A stretch of 64,000 nucleotides of DNA from Fasciola hepatica (taxonomy: Eukaryota > Platyhelminthes > Trematoda > Plagiorchiida > Fasciolidae): the NCBI GenBank assembly GCA_948099385.1, contig CANUEZ040000168.1:1675501-1739500 (forward strand), read 5' to 3'. The notes below the pieces were generated by a model. That model ran no database searches, was not told the origin of the DNA, and saw nothing but the letters and a program-made list of their open reading frames with translations. The stretch's first letter is position 1. Each line of letters opens with the position of its first letter. A program made the translations under genes and the position numbers. Of this stretch, positions 22,570-34,434 are shown piece after piece.

Positions 22570-23559
22570 CCAAAAATGCCCGTAGACAAAAACCCAATTA
22601 GCATTTAGCTCTAAGCATTTTGTATGTTGTTCGGTGCTACAGGGCTGTGCGTTTGTCTGCTTGCTTTTTGAACAAGCGGTTTCCGCCAATTGAAAAACAA
22701 ATTTTCGACTGCTCTGCTTGCGGACGGTTGAACCTTTAGCTCCCTTAGCTATTATCGCGTCCAGCGTCGCTCCTAAACAAAAACGTGAACGACACTGCTT
22801 CAATACAAAACGTCCCCCACCTATAAGATCGACCTTTACCTTCTTTTGCCAAGCGTCGGAACTGATATGACGGAGTCGCCCCACCTGGCTTGGCGCTTCT
22901 ATTTTTTTTAAGCGCGAAACTTGAAAATTTCATATTGATCTACCTTCTTTTCTGCTGGTACCTTGGTAATCTTTGCAGTATTAAGTGTAAAACTGCTTCA
23001 GTACCGATGCGGAAAATTGTGATAAACTTTCGAGTTCAAGCAGGTTTATGTATTTCTTATAATTAGAAAACTGGATGCATATCTCTTTTTTACAACCACG
23101 ATGTCATATCGATGGATTCGGTGACGCACTGAACAGATATATGACGTATCATTGGGTACGATCCTACTGAATGTAAATGGGTTGCTGGGTCATTGTTTTC
23201 TGCATATTTCTTATTACCAAGTTTTGTAGTGTGCGACATTGGCGCTACAAGGCCTGAGGGCTCCTTAATCATGCTTTCAGGCCCAGACAACCTCAGAAGA
23301 CCCCTAGAGAATTTTTAAAGCTTCTCTTCGTCGAATGTATGTACTAATTAAAAACATGAGGAGAAAACGCTTACGAACTGACTTGAAACAGCTAAATGGT
23401 GGAATCGAAATATCATTTTCCTTTCCATCTATTTTACTACAACGAGTCAGACAATCTTCAGAAGTTATCTTTAAATAACTGGAAGTGAGTAAAAGGTTAA
23501 TAAATTTGGTGGCCAAACTTTATGGTTCCTCCACCGTTCATTTAGAGATAACAATCGGG

Positions 23560-23561
<2 letters not shown>
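22570..23561. other. No recognisable gene
   Basis: Upstream flank of the ANTH gene. Overlapping minus-strand frames (22884-22564 and 22933-22745) are rich in Lys and Ser but have no recognisable domain and no matching neighbours. A promoter or 5'-UTR exon could be here. Confidence 0.4.

Positions 23562-23622
<61 letters not shown>
23562..23622. repeat. (TA)30 microsatellite
   Basis: About 61 nt of perfect alternating TA. Called frames across it are artefacts. Confidence 0.97.
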
Positions 23623-23624
<2 letters not shown>

Positions 23625-24251
23625 CAAGCAGCCCACTGTAAGTGCCTCCAATAGGTATACTTAGCTGTATACAACCGAACGTTCTCCTCAGTGTTATCGT
23701 ACTTTGCCCAGTGTTGATCTCGTACACATAACTATATTTAGCGATGTTACGTAAGGCGATCAACGGTACAAACATTACGGGGATTTTGTGATCAATCGCA
23801 GGACTTATTAGCCGCCCCATCAAGGTTTTAACGTACGCAGCAAAGCAATCTAAGTGTGCTATAACCAACCCGTTCAGCATGTGAAAGAAGACTCACACGC
23901 TAACGCACTTATCTAAGACTAAGGGAAAGCAACTGAAGGCATGGCAAATTCATGGTAACCAGATTGTGGTGGCCCCACTGGGGCCGGTTTGCGTTCACTT
24001 GTGAGTCGTCCTCCGTCATCGAGCCAGGCAGTGCACGCTGAGTTAGTCTTCGTTGCGTTGGAAACCAGCGCATTGAAAATGCGTCCAGCGTCCTCTTCAC
24101 CTAAACTTCTGACACCCAAAAGTGATTACCGTTTCGATTTCGATACACCGTCACTGGTGCTAGGTATGGCTGAACAAACACCTGAGGAGCTACAGGACAG
24201 AACCATTTTCTTATAATCCTCCTTATCCCTCACGGGATTATCGTAAGTCAC
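23623..24251. other. No identified gene; 3' flank of the MULE
   Basis: Minus-strand frames at 24119-23919 and 24100-23909 lie just past the end of the MULE transposase. Their composition is protein-like but no motif is recognisable. They may be further MULE sequence or a neighbouring remnant. Confidence 0.3.
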
Positions 24252-24384
24252 CTATACACTAATTCTTGCCGTCGGATGTAGACCAATAATGCGCGTCAAG
24301 TGTCTCACTTGGTTTGTCGAATTTCGGTAGTTTCCACCCCCGAGATCACTTAATGCGACAGCTAATTCCTTCGCGATATCTTCA

Positions 24385-24588
24385 CATTCGGTTAGTTTTA
24401 CGTTTTTGCCAGTGACCCGCATTTACTCCGGCATTTGGCTGTGTAGTTTTAACCTTCATGAGTGCATGTGTGTCAGCTAATGTCCATCGGCCCGTTTGTA
24501 TCTGTTCCATAGGAAACCTCATTTCCTTAACCACACAAAGCATATGCAGACATGGCAAATCCCACTGATGACTGAACGAACAGTCACA
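24385..24588 (-). pseudogene. MULE SWIM zinc finger and tail
   Basis: In frame with the core after the TAG, 68 codons start CDCSFSHQWDLPCLH, the Cys-x-Cys...Cys-x-His pattern of a SWIM finger, which MULE transposases carry after the catalytic core. The frame ends in TGA at 24384-24382. In the next frame, overlapping by two bases, CEDIAKELAVALSDLGGGNY continues to a stop at 24254-24252. This is very likely the original C-terminus displaced by a one-base indel. Confidence 0.8.
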
Positions 24589-25575
24589 CTAGGGGCGGCC
24601 TGAAAGCAGCGATACTCGGTATACACGACCCCTTGACGTACGAACAGCATGGGCGCCATTCGATAAAGTAATGAACAAACCTTTTTGGCTATGAAGATAT
24701 TGCACTAAGACCTCACATTCATAAGGTGTTATTTTAATTATAAGCGAATGCATCCACTGTAGCTCTCCTGGGGCTGTGTATTGGACCATCTTGTCCCTAG
24801 TTAGTCGTTGCCTGCGCTTATCAACTAGTGACTCCGAACGGTCAACCACTTTCTTAAGTACGTCATAAACTGATGACTTTCGGGACAGGCCATCTTTCAG
24901 ATGCCTGTTCTTCACTTCCACTCTATTTGTAGTAAAAGTGTTAAACAACATGTAATGACGCATCGTATGCATCGCCCAATTTGTCTTAACTGGCATCCAA
25001 GTATCTAGGAGATTCTTAGCAACTTCGGGGCTTCTGGCTTTTATAGCTTTAAAAAACCTAAGAAAACTTACGCTGCTTTCAGTGTACACCGTGCTACTCA
25101 TCCACCGAAACAGTCTGAGATTTTCATTATTTGGCAACGCACACAACCGATTACATTTCTTTTTCATGTCTTGAAGTACATGAGACCTGCAGAACGCTAT
25201 CTGCGCATCGGGGTACTGCACCGTGGAGGCATTATATTGTGCTAAGCTCCTATCAACCCCTATCGTTTTGCAACCTCTTGACTGAGGCAACGCCTCAGCC
25301 AGGCAACTCACAGCTGTACGATAGCTGTTGCCACTTTTGTTGGGAAGAATTGCATATAACACAGTATGCCTTAAACCCGTTTCGTCAACAACCATTACGT
25401 ACCACAAAGCATACCCGCCGCAATTCATTTGGTGAGTTGCATCTGCAAGCATAACATCGCAAAGCTTGCTGCTTAGTTCCATGCTCACAGAGGGCACGAA
25501 CAACACAAACTTAATAACGTCACCATCACATAAAATCTTGTACTGCCCTCTATCTTTTATTAACTGGCCTACCAA
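24589..25575 (-). pseudogene. MULE transposase catalytic core
   Basis: A 328-codon open frame starting at a TTG within a longer frame. The RNase H-fold DDE domain keeps its key residues by position: Asp45 in LADATHQM, Asp108 in TIGVDRSLAQ, the Cys129-x-x-His132 pair in AFCRSHVLQDM and Glu220 in FTTNRVEVKNRHLK. The helical insertion between the second Asp and the Glu is of ordinary size for the family. It ends at a TAG that directly precedes the SWIM finger in the same frame, so the true protein was longer. The upstream TGA at 25599-25597 is also in this frame. Confidence 0.88.
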
Positions 25576-25599
25576 GGTCGCCTCGTTCCGGCCATCTCA

Positions 25600-26199
25600 G
25601 GTGGTAAGCCTATTTCTGATTGACTGGAAATCACCACTACAAAGACGACGATCGAACGCCTTTTTCGTATAATCCCTAAACTCAGACATATGGTGAAAGG
25701 TATGCATCAACTCAAACACATGACATTCTTGATCACGTGTCAGACGTCTATTCCTAACATACAAAAACCCTCCGCAGTGCAGTGGAAACTATGGTTATGG
25801 ACCACTGACAACCGCGTCACCATGTACACACTACCAAGGGCACGGAGCGTGACGAAAGCCTCGCATCCCAAGTTAAGGTACCTGAAGCAATGAATAAGTT
25901 TCTGTCTGGCAGTGGACAAACATTACCTTCTAGCGAAACAATGTTTTCGTCTGCGATGTACGCAGCAGTACTTGGCGAAATAGTACTCCATGTTGCTCGC
26001 CAAAACTGCCACATTTGCGAGCCGCCTCAGCCGTACGATAATTATACACGTAGAAACTTGATGAAGCCGCCCATTGGAACTCCCGAAAATCAGAGTTGAA
26101 ACACTCAAAATTCGGGTAACTTCTCCGCATCAAACGCCGAAATTCACCGCCATTGTGCACATTTATCTGCTCCATTACGTCAGCCGAGCAGCGGAACAC
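25600..26199 (-). pseudogene. MULE N-terminal DNA-binding region, broken
   Basis: The 26199-25930 frame begins MFRCSADVMEQINVHNGGEF and contains an F-x(5)-W-A-A-S segment, a common opening of FAR1-like domains. In another frame near 25850-25785 lies AFVTLRALGSVYMVTRL followed by VVHNHS, the HNH end of a WRKY-GCM1-type zinc finger. A third frame from about 25765 (RRLTRDQECHVFELMHTF) runs into the catalytic core. At least two frameshifts are therefore needed. Confidence 0.7.
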
Positions 26200-27146
26200 A
26201 CCCGAACATTGTGGCTAACATGGCGTTCGAACTACCTTTTATATGGCTAACTAACCAACGAACTCACAGACACCGAAACACACAAACAAAAGTTTCATTC
26301 CCAACTTATACATTTGATTTGCTAAGTCAAAGTTAACAATTCTAAATAAACAACATTTGGAGCAAATTTGAGATCGAGGCATCATCCTCCCAATTCCGAA
26401 CTACACGTTACACCAACCCAGGTAGGGCGAGTCCACGCTTTCGACGGAACTTTTGGCCTGTTGCCCGTTCCATAAGCCATGCTCAGGATCTAGTTAGTAC
26501 CTAGGTACCATCTGGTATCCAGGGTATTTTAGGTTCTCGTGAACTAGACTGACTGGTATGTAGGCCTGTGAGTTTTAGGAATAGAGACAGCTTATGGATA
26601 AAACAGTGGAAATGGTAATGTTATATTCAAACATTGGCCCCAGGGCAACTAATGCCACTGTAGAATGCAATGGTGTGTTTTCTGTGGAGGTTTCTCGTGT
26701 TCTATTTGTAAAATACAAGAACATAGGAAACTCCATGAGCACAGAGGTTTAGTAAGTGCATCAACAAGATCCTATACTTACATCAATCGAATACCAATGT
26801 GACTGCCAACAGTCCTTTCATTCCAGCTCAACTAGCCACCGTAACCGGCATTAATAAGTTAGTGCGTTTAAACAAAAGTACAGTAATCTTGGAGTCTTGA
26901 AGTACTACACGGGTTCGAGGCATTGAGCCACATTTTCCCGGTTCTCGAGGAAATCTTCGATCTTCTGTCGGATTCACCGAGCCGAAACGAAAGTAAAAAG
27001 AAGCGGGGGGCGGGGGTGGCAGCAAAACAAAATACAAAACATCATGCAGTGTCTCACTGTGGACAGTGCCTTAAGCGGAGTGGGGGTGAGACATTCATGA
27101 ACACATATGCAATAAAATACATCTATTTCGCCTTTTCGACGGGGAA
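26200..27146. other. No recognisable gene; right end is LINE D 3' UTR
   Basis: 26200-26950 shows no motif. The part from about 26960 to 27146 is G-rich on the plus strand (a GGGGGGCGGGGG run near 27004) and is presumably the 3' UTR of minus-strand LINE D. Confidence 0.4.
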
Positions 27147-27812
27147 TTATTGGGAGAGACCCAGGTAGAGGTCTAGCTTTTTCTTGAAGATAGTTTTGTT
27201 CTGCGAGAGAACAATAACTCCCGGAAGTGCTTTCCACAGAGTAATAACCCTATAGCTAATTAAGCCTATCCTTAGTGAATTGCTTGGCTTCGGTTTGAAT
27301 ACCTTTCTGCTGTGACCTGGGAGAGAAGAGGCTGGACAGACGGAGAAAAAGCAATCGCTTTGACCTGTTTCAAAAAGTTGGAACATCAAAAACAGATCAC
27401 CTCTTACGCGTCTTACGACAAGGGGATAAAGGTTGAGGAGTGAGAGGCGGACGGGATAAGTTAGATGGGATAGACTCCTTACTGCTTTGGTGGAGGCCCT
27501 CTGAACTCCTTCCAGGATCTCACGGTCTCGGAAAAGACCAGAGTGCACTATCTGACTACCGTAATCCAGCAGAGTTCGGATATACGTGCCGAAAATTATG
27601 GGGAAATCATCCTCAGATATGCGCGAGAATGACCTTCGAATCATATTTAGGACTCGAAAAGCAGACTTGCTCGCAAGTTGGTGATGATGAGAGAAGGACA
27701 AGTTACATTCTAACCAGAAACCGAGCTTCTTGTGTCGGTCAACCCTTGGCAGTGTCATTGCTCCGTTAATGGAAAACGTGTGACCAGTCTCTCTACCGAA
27801 AGACATGCTCAC
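27147..27812 (-). pseudogene. LINE D thumb and C-terminal domain
   Basis: A 221-codon frame. It starts MSMSFGRETGHTFSINGAMT, then RHKKLGFWLECNLSFSHHHQ (the usual DLGV motif changed to KLGF), a YIRTLLDYGSQI segment, VQRASTKAVRSLSHL and VVRRVRGDLFLMFQL. It ends LDLYLGLSQ-stop. It matches the tail of LINE F in arrangement. Confidence 0.88.
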
Positions 27813-27884
27813 GCATTTGTCATCATTAACTGGGAGGTTCCAATCCTCGGACTAGCGTTTCGTTTCATAAACTGCAATTTGCAG

Positions 27885-28735
27885 TTATTGAACGCTTGAA
27901 CTCCATAAGTTTACATCGTCCGCGTACATAGCAACGTTCGCAGGAAGGGCTGTCGGAAGATCGTTTATGTAGATCAAGAAAAGAAGAGGTCCTAAGACCG
28001 ACCCTTGGGGGACCCCAGTTATTACTGGGTAGGGTTGAGACAAAACATTCCTGACTTTAACCACAAAGGTGCGGTCGGTTAGGAAGCTGCGTCGGATGGC
28101 CAACATGGAGCCTATAATCCTGTATGTCTGCAGCTTATAAAGAAGAGGGGCGTGAGGGACCTTATCGAAGGCCTCAGCAAAATCGATGAATACATCGTGT
28201 GAGTGCTGGCCATCATCATAGGCTTTTGTTAGACTATTCATGACAGTAAGCATATTGGTAATGCATGATCTGCCAGGAAGAAACCCATTTTGGGACGGGG
28301 AGGGGATCCTATTTCTATGCAGATGGGAAAGAATCTCACTCTTAAGAATTCCCTCAAAAATTTTGCTGGTCATGCCAATGAGACTTATGGGTCTGTAACT
28401 AGGAGCAAGATGTATACTACCCTTCCTATAGATAGGTGCGATCACTGCTTTTTCCGGCTACTGGGGAAAACTCCATCGTCAACACATCGCTGGAAAAGCG
28501 AGGCATAAGGAGCAACTAATGTATCCGCAGCTTCCATGAGAATACGAGGGTGGATTAGGTCAGAACCCATGGAGCAATATTGGTTGAGCCGTCGGAAACC
28601 TTGGGCGACTGCACCAGTGGGAATAGTTACGCGGTTAAGGGTAGTGGTCAGAGATATCGGGTGCATGGTAGGGTGGGATGATATGGGTATGGAGCTAAAA
28701 ATTGTACGGAAGTAGGAGCTGAATGCCTCGGCCAC
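27885..28735 (-). pseudogene. LINE D reverse transcriptase
   Basis: Motifs in order: EAFSSYF, MGSDLIHPRIL, then after a shift AVIAPIYRKGS, SYRPISLIGMTSKIFEGIL, SQNGFLPGRSC, VFIDFAEAFDKV (catalytic Asp), ITGVPQGSVLGPLLFLIYIN and AMYADDVNLW (both catalytic Asp). All active-site residues are intact. The shift near 28455 lies between the fingers and the KKG-like strand; a one- or two-base indel there is the only visible block to translation of the RT itself. Confidence 0.9.
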
Positions 28736-29292
28736 TTGGCCAGGGGAAGTGATTGGAGATCCGGCACTATCTTTGAGAGCTAGTGGCGTCGGAGCTGTGC
28801 CCCTTAGACGGCGCGTGTACTGAAAGAAAAATGCCTTATTGGTCCGTGCTCAATCAAGTACAGATCGCTGGACTGCACTCTGATAGGACCTACTCTTGCC
28901 TTTGCATACGTTCAGTATGATCCTGAACTCTTCTGCATCACGGGCAAGCCTGTGGCCTTACATCTAGCAAAGAGGCGTGCGCGTTCGTCTAGAATGCGCC
29001 TAGAATGAACAAAACTGGTTGGCTGGACAGCCAATCGAGTGTCTAGACTTTCTTAAACAGTCTGACTGCCCCTAATTCTAAAATTGGGCGAGCTTGGCGA
29101 GTGGGCCTGTAGTATGCAAAGGATCCGTGTGCTACAGCTGGGGTTGCTTGATTTCGATCTGTAGAACAGAACGGAATGTACCGATTGTTAGGCGCACGCA
29201 CGTAGGAGCGCTTGCAAAATCAATAGTTCAGACCAACCTGGGAGTGATGATAAGAATGATAATAACAGTAACAGTAATGACCATAATATTGA

Positions 29293-29359
29293 AAATAATA
29301 ATAATAATAATAATAATAATGCTATTATGATTATTATTATTATTATTATCATTATTATT
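29293..29359. repeat. (AAT)n / (ATT)n self-complementary tract
   Basis: About nine AAT units, a nine-base spacer (GCTATTATG) and about nine ATT units. The two arms are reverse complements and can form a long hairpin. It lies about 250 nt outside the 5' limit of LINE D. Confidence 0.95.
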
Positions 29360-31889
29360 GGTGGTAGGTCCCTCAAAGGCGGTCGGGAGTCATTCATAAA
29401 AGCATGAACAAAGTGTACAGCATTACTCAACGGGATTACATATTTGCAACTTATTTCTGAAGCAGTAAAATAAATCTTTTCAACTGAAGTAAGAAGAGGA
29501 GCTAAGTTGCGCGGTACGCACGAATAGATTTCGAATTCAGTCTGTGAAGTTGATTATGAAACATAAACATGAAATTCTCAAAAAGCGTATCATCAACAAC
29601 GCAAATTTATAAACACAAGGATGGAGCAGATACTGATTGGCGAGTGCTTGCTCAGAATCTTTGATCGAGCTGGTTATAGTGCAGTCGTCAGATAGAAGGC
29701 AGTACATAAGATGGTGAACGGTTGGTGGCTGCGTGGCCGGAGATGCCGGGAGAAGTTTGGCGTGAAACATTAAGATAATGATCGGTTGGTGACACCAGTG
29801 ACGAGAATTTGGACAATGGTTCAGCTTGAGAGGCGCAGAGTTGGACAGATGGGAATGCCGATAAATAGGATGAGGTCCCTGAAAATTTACTGGCAACAAT
29901 AATCAATCTCCTCTATTATGATTTGGGCTCGGAGGAGTTTCGCTTGGGATCCATGTGGCAAAGCAAGTGTATGGATTGAAGCCATCAAAATCTGAAACAG
30001 GAATGAAATAGAAGCAACAACCTGTCTATTGTACAAACAGTGAATGGTGGCAGCACGAGTGGTGCAATTTCCTAAAACGAAGACTACGGGATGTGATTAT
30101 AACAAACCTTTAGTCCGGCCAGATTGCATATTTTCGGTTTTCATGTCGGGTGTGCATAAAACCCATGGCTTTGTCAACGGAATGGAATGCGGGGACCTGG
30201 ATCAAATGCATGAACGACAGAAATACCCGACGGCTAAAAAGACCTTGGAAGATAACTGTAGATGTTGTGAGCCTGATAAACTCCAAACTACTGAAGAAGG
30301 CACTCGGGAAAGAATGTCATGAGCTTCGGAGCGAGGTGTGTTATAGATGAGAACTTAAGACAAAGAGGGATGCGATCTGGTAGAGCTTGCAGAGCTGTCT
30401 CGAGGCGTAAAGAGTTCTTGAATTATCACCGGTGGACAGAAGTTATAAAGATCAACCTGGGCGGCCAGTGATTACGTTCAGGTACTGTTAGCTTGCTAAG
30501 ACTGTCCAACAAGGGAGTAAGTTACCGAGTGTGACAGTTGGAAGTATCCTTGGTGATACCCTAGAGAAGGTGTGATCTATACTGAGAGGTGGACGCATGA
30601 TCAGCTGTGATTCATCTCGAATGGTGCTGATATGCCACGATTATATCCTGATATTTGCAAGGTAGCCTACTGTCGTGAAGAATGCCCGATTAGCATGAAC
30701 TGCTATCGTCTTTAGCGTTTTACAAGGCAGGACCACGTCAATGTGAGGGTAGGTTCGGAAACACTGGCGGGTGAGAAATGAGACGGTGCTGGAATTTGAC
30801 GAGGGAGTCCTTTCTGAAGTTCTGTATGCGGGGTTCATGGTAAACTGCGCCAAGGCCCACTTCTTATGGGAGGTTTCCCGGTGCACCTCTATTGGCGTCC
30901 AGAAATCGGTGCGCCAAGGGTATCCACACCTTCCAAATCCTTTCATATTTTACAGTTTTGTCAGTCAGGTATCTGTCTGTCACGATGGGCGGAGCTACTG
31001 TTGGTAGGTGGCAACAGCTCCCACGCCCCTACTGGAACATGGACCGCATGTGACAGGCCGCTTTGGAAAAAAGTCAACCACACCAGCCAGTGATTAGCGA
31101 CATCGCAGCCCGGAGATTTGGGCCCCCGGTGACAGGGCAGGTATGCTCGGAAGACAAAACAGCAGTGTACTCTTTCTCACCTGCTTATGCCAATCTCTTT
31201 GCTTCTGATGTTGACGTCTTCTCATTCGTGGTCAGTCCTATGATGGGCGACTGCCACAGCCAGGTATGCTCACAGAAGTGCTGCGGAAATACTGGCCAGT
31301 TCCGTGAAGTAGAGAGTACCCAGGTGGTGCACTTGAGAAACGAAATGCAGAGGCATGTAATGTCTATCATGGCTCGAGGTCGTTCAAATGTATTCTCAGT
31401 CGCCGAAACACCGTTTTGTACAACGATGGCGTGTCGCAGGCAGCGCAAAGTGAAGGAAAAAAGGGCATATGATAAGAGCTTGAACATAACCTCCGCTATT
31501 TTCAGGAACAAGGCTATATTTGGAAGCCATTTTAGCTGGTCATCGTGCTGTTGCCTGGCTGTATAGCAACACTGGTAGGAATACACTTATTAATAGTGTG
31601 TTTGAACCGTTTGGGGTCCGAGCAACGTTTGATGGCCGGAAGTTTTTCCAAAACGGAAAACTTAACTCCAGCGGAGAGCCTGTCACTTGGTACGGGCAAA
31701 GAGGAAGCTTCGCATCCAGGGGGATAATTGCCATTTTCGGTGAATGTTATCTGGGAGGATGGTTAGACTTGGCGACGTAAGATGTGTCGTGCAAGGAAGG
31801 CACCGTAAACCAGAGGGGTAAACAGCCGGAATATCAAAGGCGAATTGCGTGATAAATACGTAAGTCCCCTAGATCATGATGCAGAACAG
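29360..31889. other. No recognisable gene
   Basis: Several overlapping frames of 70-170 codons occur (31063-31566 plus, 31586-31185 minus, 30946-30641 minus), none with a known motif. The first and second are mutual shadows. The right part may include 3' UTR of LINE J1. Confidence 0.4.
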
Positions 31890-33470
31890 TGAGTCAGAAA
31901 TTCAGGCCAACTTCGTACGCGACCTCCCAGAAAGTGTACGGATCACTGTTGGACACAAGAATGGATTCATCATGCAACTTGTTTTCAAGTCTCGGTAAGT
32001 GGCCTTCTACGCTAACATGGGAAAGAGGCTTTTTCCACATTTTCGAAGAAGGTATAATAACGGGGCGACCCGAGTGTCTTGATGGACACCTGTAGCTTCT
32101 GCACAGTCCGTGCATAACCTGTGCTTTATTAGTGAGTGGAAAAATGACAAGTTGTTTTGCATCCGACGGAGCCAAGGTGGCTCCAGCTTAGTGGTTCAGT
32201 GTGCTGTTCATAGTTGAGACTAGACGATTAGTCAACCATTTGTTGGATTGTTGTCCTGAACATTTTCATTGACAAGGCTCTTACACAGCCATACGTTAGA
32301 GCCAACTATTGCATTGTACCCTAGCAACGGTCTCACATGGGTCGTAAAAAAGCTGGGTTCACTATCATGCAAATAGAAAGTTCTGTAAACCGGTCAATTT
32401 AGCCTGTGATACCCATCAATTTCAGAGTCTGTTAGTTCCGAGAAGTTGAACTAACAGGAGTAGTATATGCCAAGGTCACGCGCTGATGTTTTGTTGGGGA
32501 TCGAATGACCTCCTTTGCGGAGGTTTCGGGCGCGACGTGGCACTTGCGCTTGAAGATGCAGCTTTCATCCTCCCAGAACTTCACTAGCCAACTGCCACAC
32601 CACAAACTGAGCATCCGTAAGTCTTCCGATATGCTTGCCTAGGTAATACCAAATAATTATGATCGAAGTTGTTCAACATCCTTGCGTCTTCAGCGGGTAA
32701 AAGAAGAGTTCCATGGCCAGCCGCGTTAAACATATCAATAATGTGTATGAGGGACTATAACGAAACCATTACATTACATTGGATCACTGCGCTGGTTACG
32801 GGATCAAATGTGGAAATGGTGCCGTCAACACTTACTACGTGACTGTTCAAGGACAGGTATCATTCTGGCCAGGCACAAGTGAGTGGACAACGCCACATGT
32901 CTGAACTCTTGATAACGAACGGATATAAAGCGCCGGGTTGAAGGCACTAGCCATGTCCGAAAACTTGCGACTTCAGCTTAACCATCATCGCCAGCCATTG
33001 CGACGGAGCTCATAAGAGCCGCCACTCAAGTCGGGTGCGAATAGTGTTTTGGGAAACCGTGCTGACTTTTCTTATAGGATGGTTATTGAAGGGGCGGCCG
33101 GTTAGTTTAACTTTTATCGACCTTTCCATAATTCTCGATGCTACTGAGGTGTGGTTCACAGGCAGGTAATAGGCCGGTTATTCCCGAGGTTCCTCCCCGC
33201 GTATCGCAGTAACAGCTGAGGTTTCCCACTGCATATTGCACCAGCTAAACCTCATATGCCTATTAGATAAGCACGGTGAGAATACTCGAATATCTGATCC
33301 TCCCAATGTGAAGGTGGCCAGTGGTAACTAATCCGATCCGAGGCAGTACGACATTTTGGTATTCGGAATGGAGGTTGGACTAGGACGAGATTGATCGACA
33401 ATTTCTTTACCCCGGTCGGTGAACCGTACCCATGGGATGATGCGAACTGCCTTGGTCTAATGTGGAACAA
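31890..33470 (-). mobile_element. LINE J1: CR1-type fragment (RT palm to 3' region)
   Basis: About 80% identical by eye to LINE J2 (53400-54800) over stretches such as 32130-32390 against 53690-53950. Recognisable coding remnants are MLSLWCGSWLVKF and RKCHVAP (32614-32432), which follow the RT palm in this family (compare RKCHVPPSSLTINGLP in LINE K). The RT palm itself is badly degraded. Orientation is minus. Confidence 0.75.
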
Positions 33471-34434
33471 CCCGATATCAGAAATAGAATAGGCAACGCA
33501 GGAGCCTGTTACTCAAGATTTCGAAACACCATCAGAACGCAAGGCCACTTATCCTCCCCATCCGTGGTTCCCAATAATGACGATGAATGACACTTAGAAT
33601 CAATAAGTCAATATATTCTCATCAGAGTAACAGAACAATAAGGCGCGAGCCCATGCAGAGGTTTTCTACCCTGGTATCTGTTGCAGGACTTCATTTTTCT
33701 TTCGAACGGCCTCCTGCCTGAAATCGACTCTCCACTAACCCAGGTCCCTCAGGTTGAGCTCCTTTTTTCTGAATGACACAGGCTCTTGATCCTGAAACTA
33801 AACTCACATTTTCTTTGGACTGTTGATTCTTCCACACTCACCAACGTTCCCGAGCGCAACTTCTCACAGCTTGTTCCAAGCTTTCTTGTTTCATAGCTTA
33901 CTCCATTTACTGGTCCCGGGAAAATCCATCATTCCGGGCTCACATCGTCTTCATGGAGAGTTGTTCTTTTCAAATTCTTCAAAGATGCCGAGTGAACTTC
34001 CAGGTATTCTTTTGCTTCCTTCTGTTCAAAACTAAGTCCATTCATCAAACCCCAATAAGCCTCTGTTATCCATGGCTTGCATCATTTTGGTTTATAGTGC
34101 CTCCTTAGCACTACGTATTCACGATATTTTCTGCATCCCCACGGGCTCTCACTGTCCCACTCGGATTTGAAGCCACTTGTCTTTGCAGCGCAAACCATTA
34201 CCGTTTTGATCCATTCAAACTATTTCTAGCTATTTTGTTTCGTTTCAGACATTTCTGAATCCCATTCTTGCAGTTCGTGTATCGTTCATCGTTCTGGGTA
34301 ACGTCGGACACCACGATCATGCGCTTGCTCATGCGTCTCGATTATAGCCGACAAATATACTATTATTATCAAATGGAACAACTGAAAGTTGCCCGTACGA
34401 AAGTGCTGATTGATTGGGGAAAAATGGTGCTCTT
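33471..34434. other. No gene; short match to DNA at 60330
   Basis: The plus-strand phrase CCTGAAATCGACTCTCCACT near 33715 recurs with small changes at 60335 (CCTGAAATCGACTCTCTATT), suggesting a shared UTR-type repeat. No coding motif is seen. Confidence 0.35.

Larger units (their letters stand above)
24252..26199 (-). mobile_element. Mutator-like element (MULE) transposase gene, degenerate
   Basis: A DNA transposon of the MuDR/MULE group. Domain order on the minus strand is an N-terminal zinc-binding domain of FAR1/WRKY-GCM1 type (26199 to about 25780), an MULE DDE transposase core (25575-24589) and a SWIM zinc finger (24588-24520) with a basic tail. The gene is broken by a frameshift near 25765, an in-frame TGA at 25599-25597, an in-frame TAG at 24591-24589 and a frameshift near 24385. 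Terminal inverted repeats, expected to be long in MULEs, were not located by eye. Confidence 0.85.
27147..29040 (-). mobile_element. LINE D: CR1/Jockey-type LINE, best preserved RT
   Basis: On the minus strand: a linker (about 29010-28740), RT fingers (28735-28442), RT palm with all catalytic boxes (28445-27885), and thumb/C-terminal domain (27812-27147). Only one clear frameshift (near 28455) and one between palm and thumb (near 27860) interrupt roughly 1.9 kb. The linker has further shifts. No endonuclease is visible upstream, so the copy is probably 5'-truncated. It is the youngest-looking LINE in the window. Confidence 0.9.

Noticed and set aside
22564..22933. Two overlapping minus-strand frames upstream of the ANTH gene as a separate gene
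   Set aside because: Different frames over the same DNA, no recognisable domain, no splice-bounded structure and no start context better than chance.
31063..31586. Overlapping 167-codon plus and 133-codon minus frames
   Set aside because: They shadow each other and neither has a motif or conserved neighbour.
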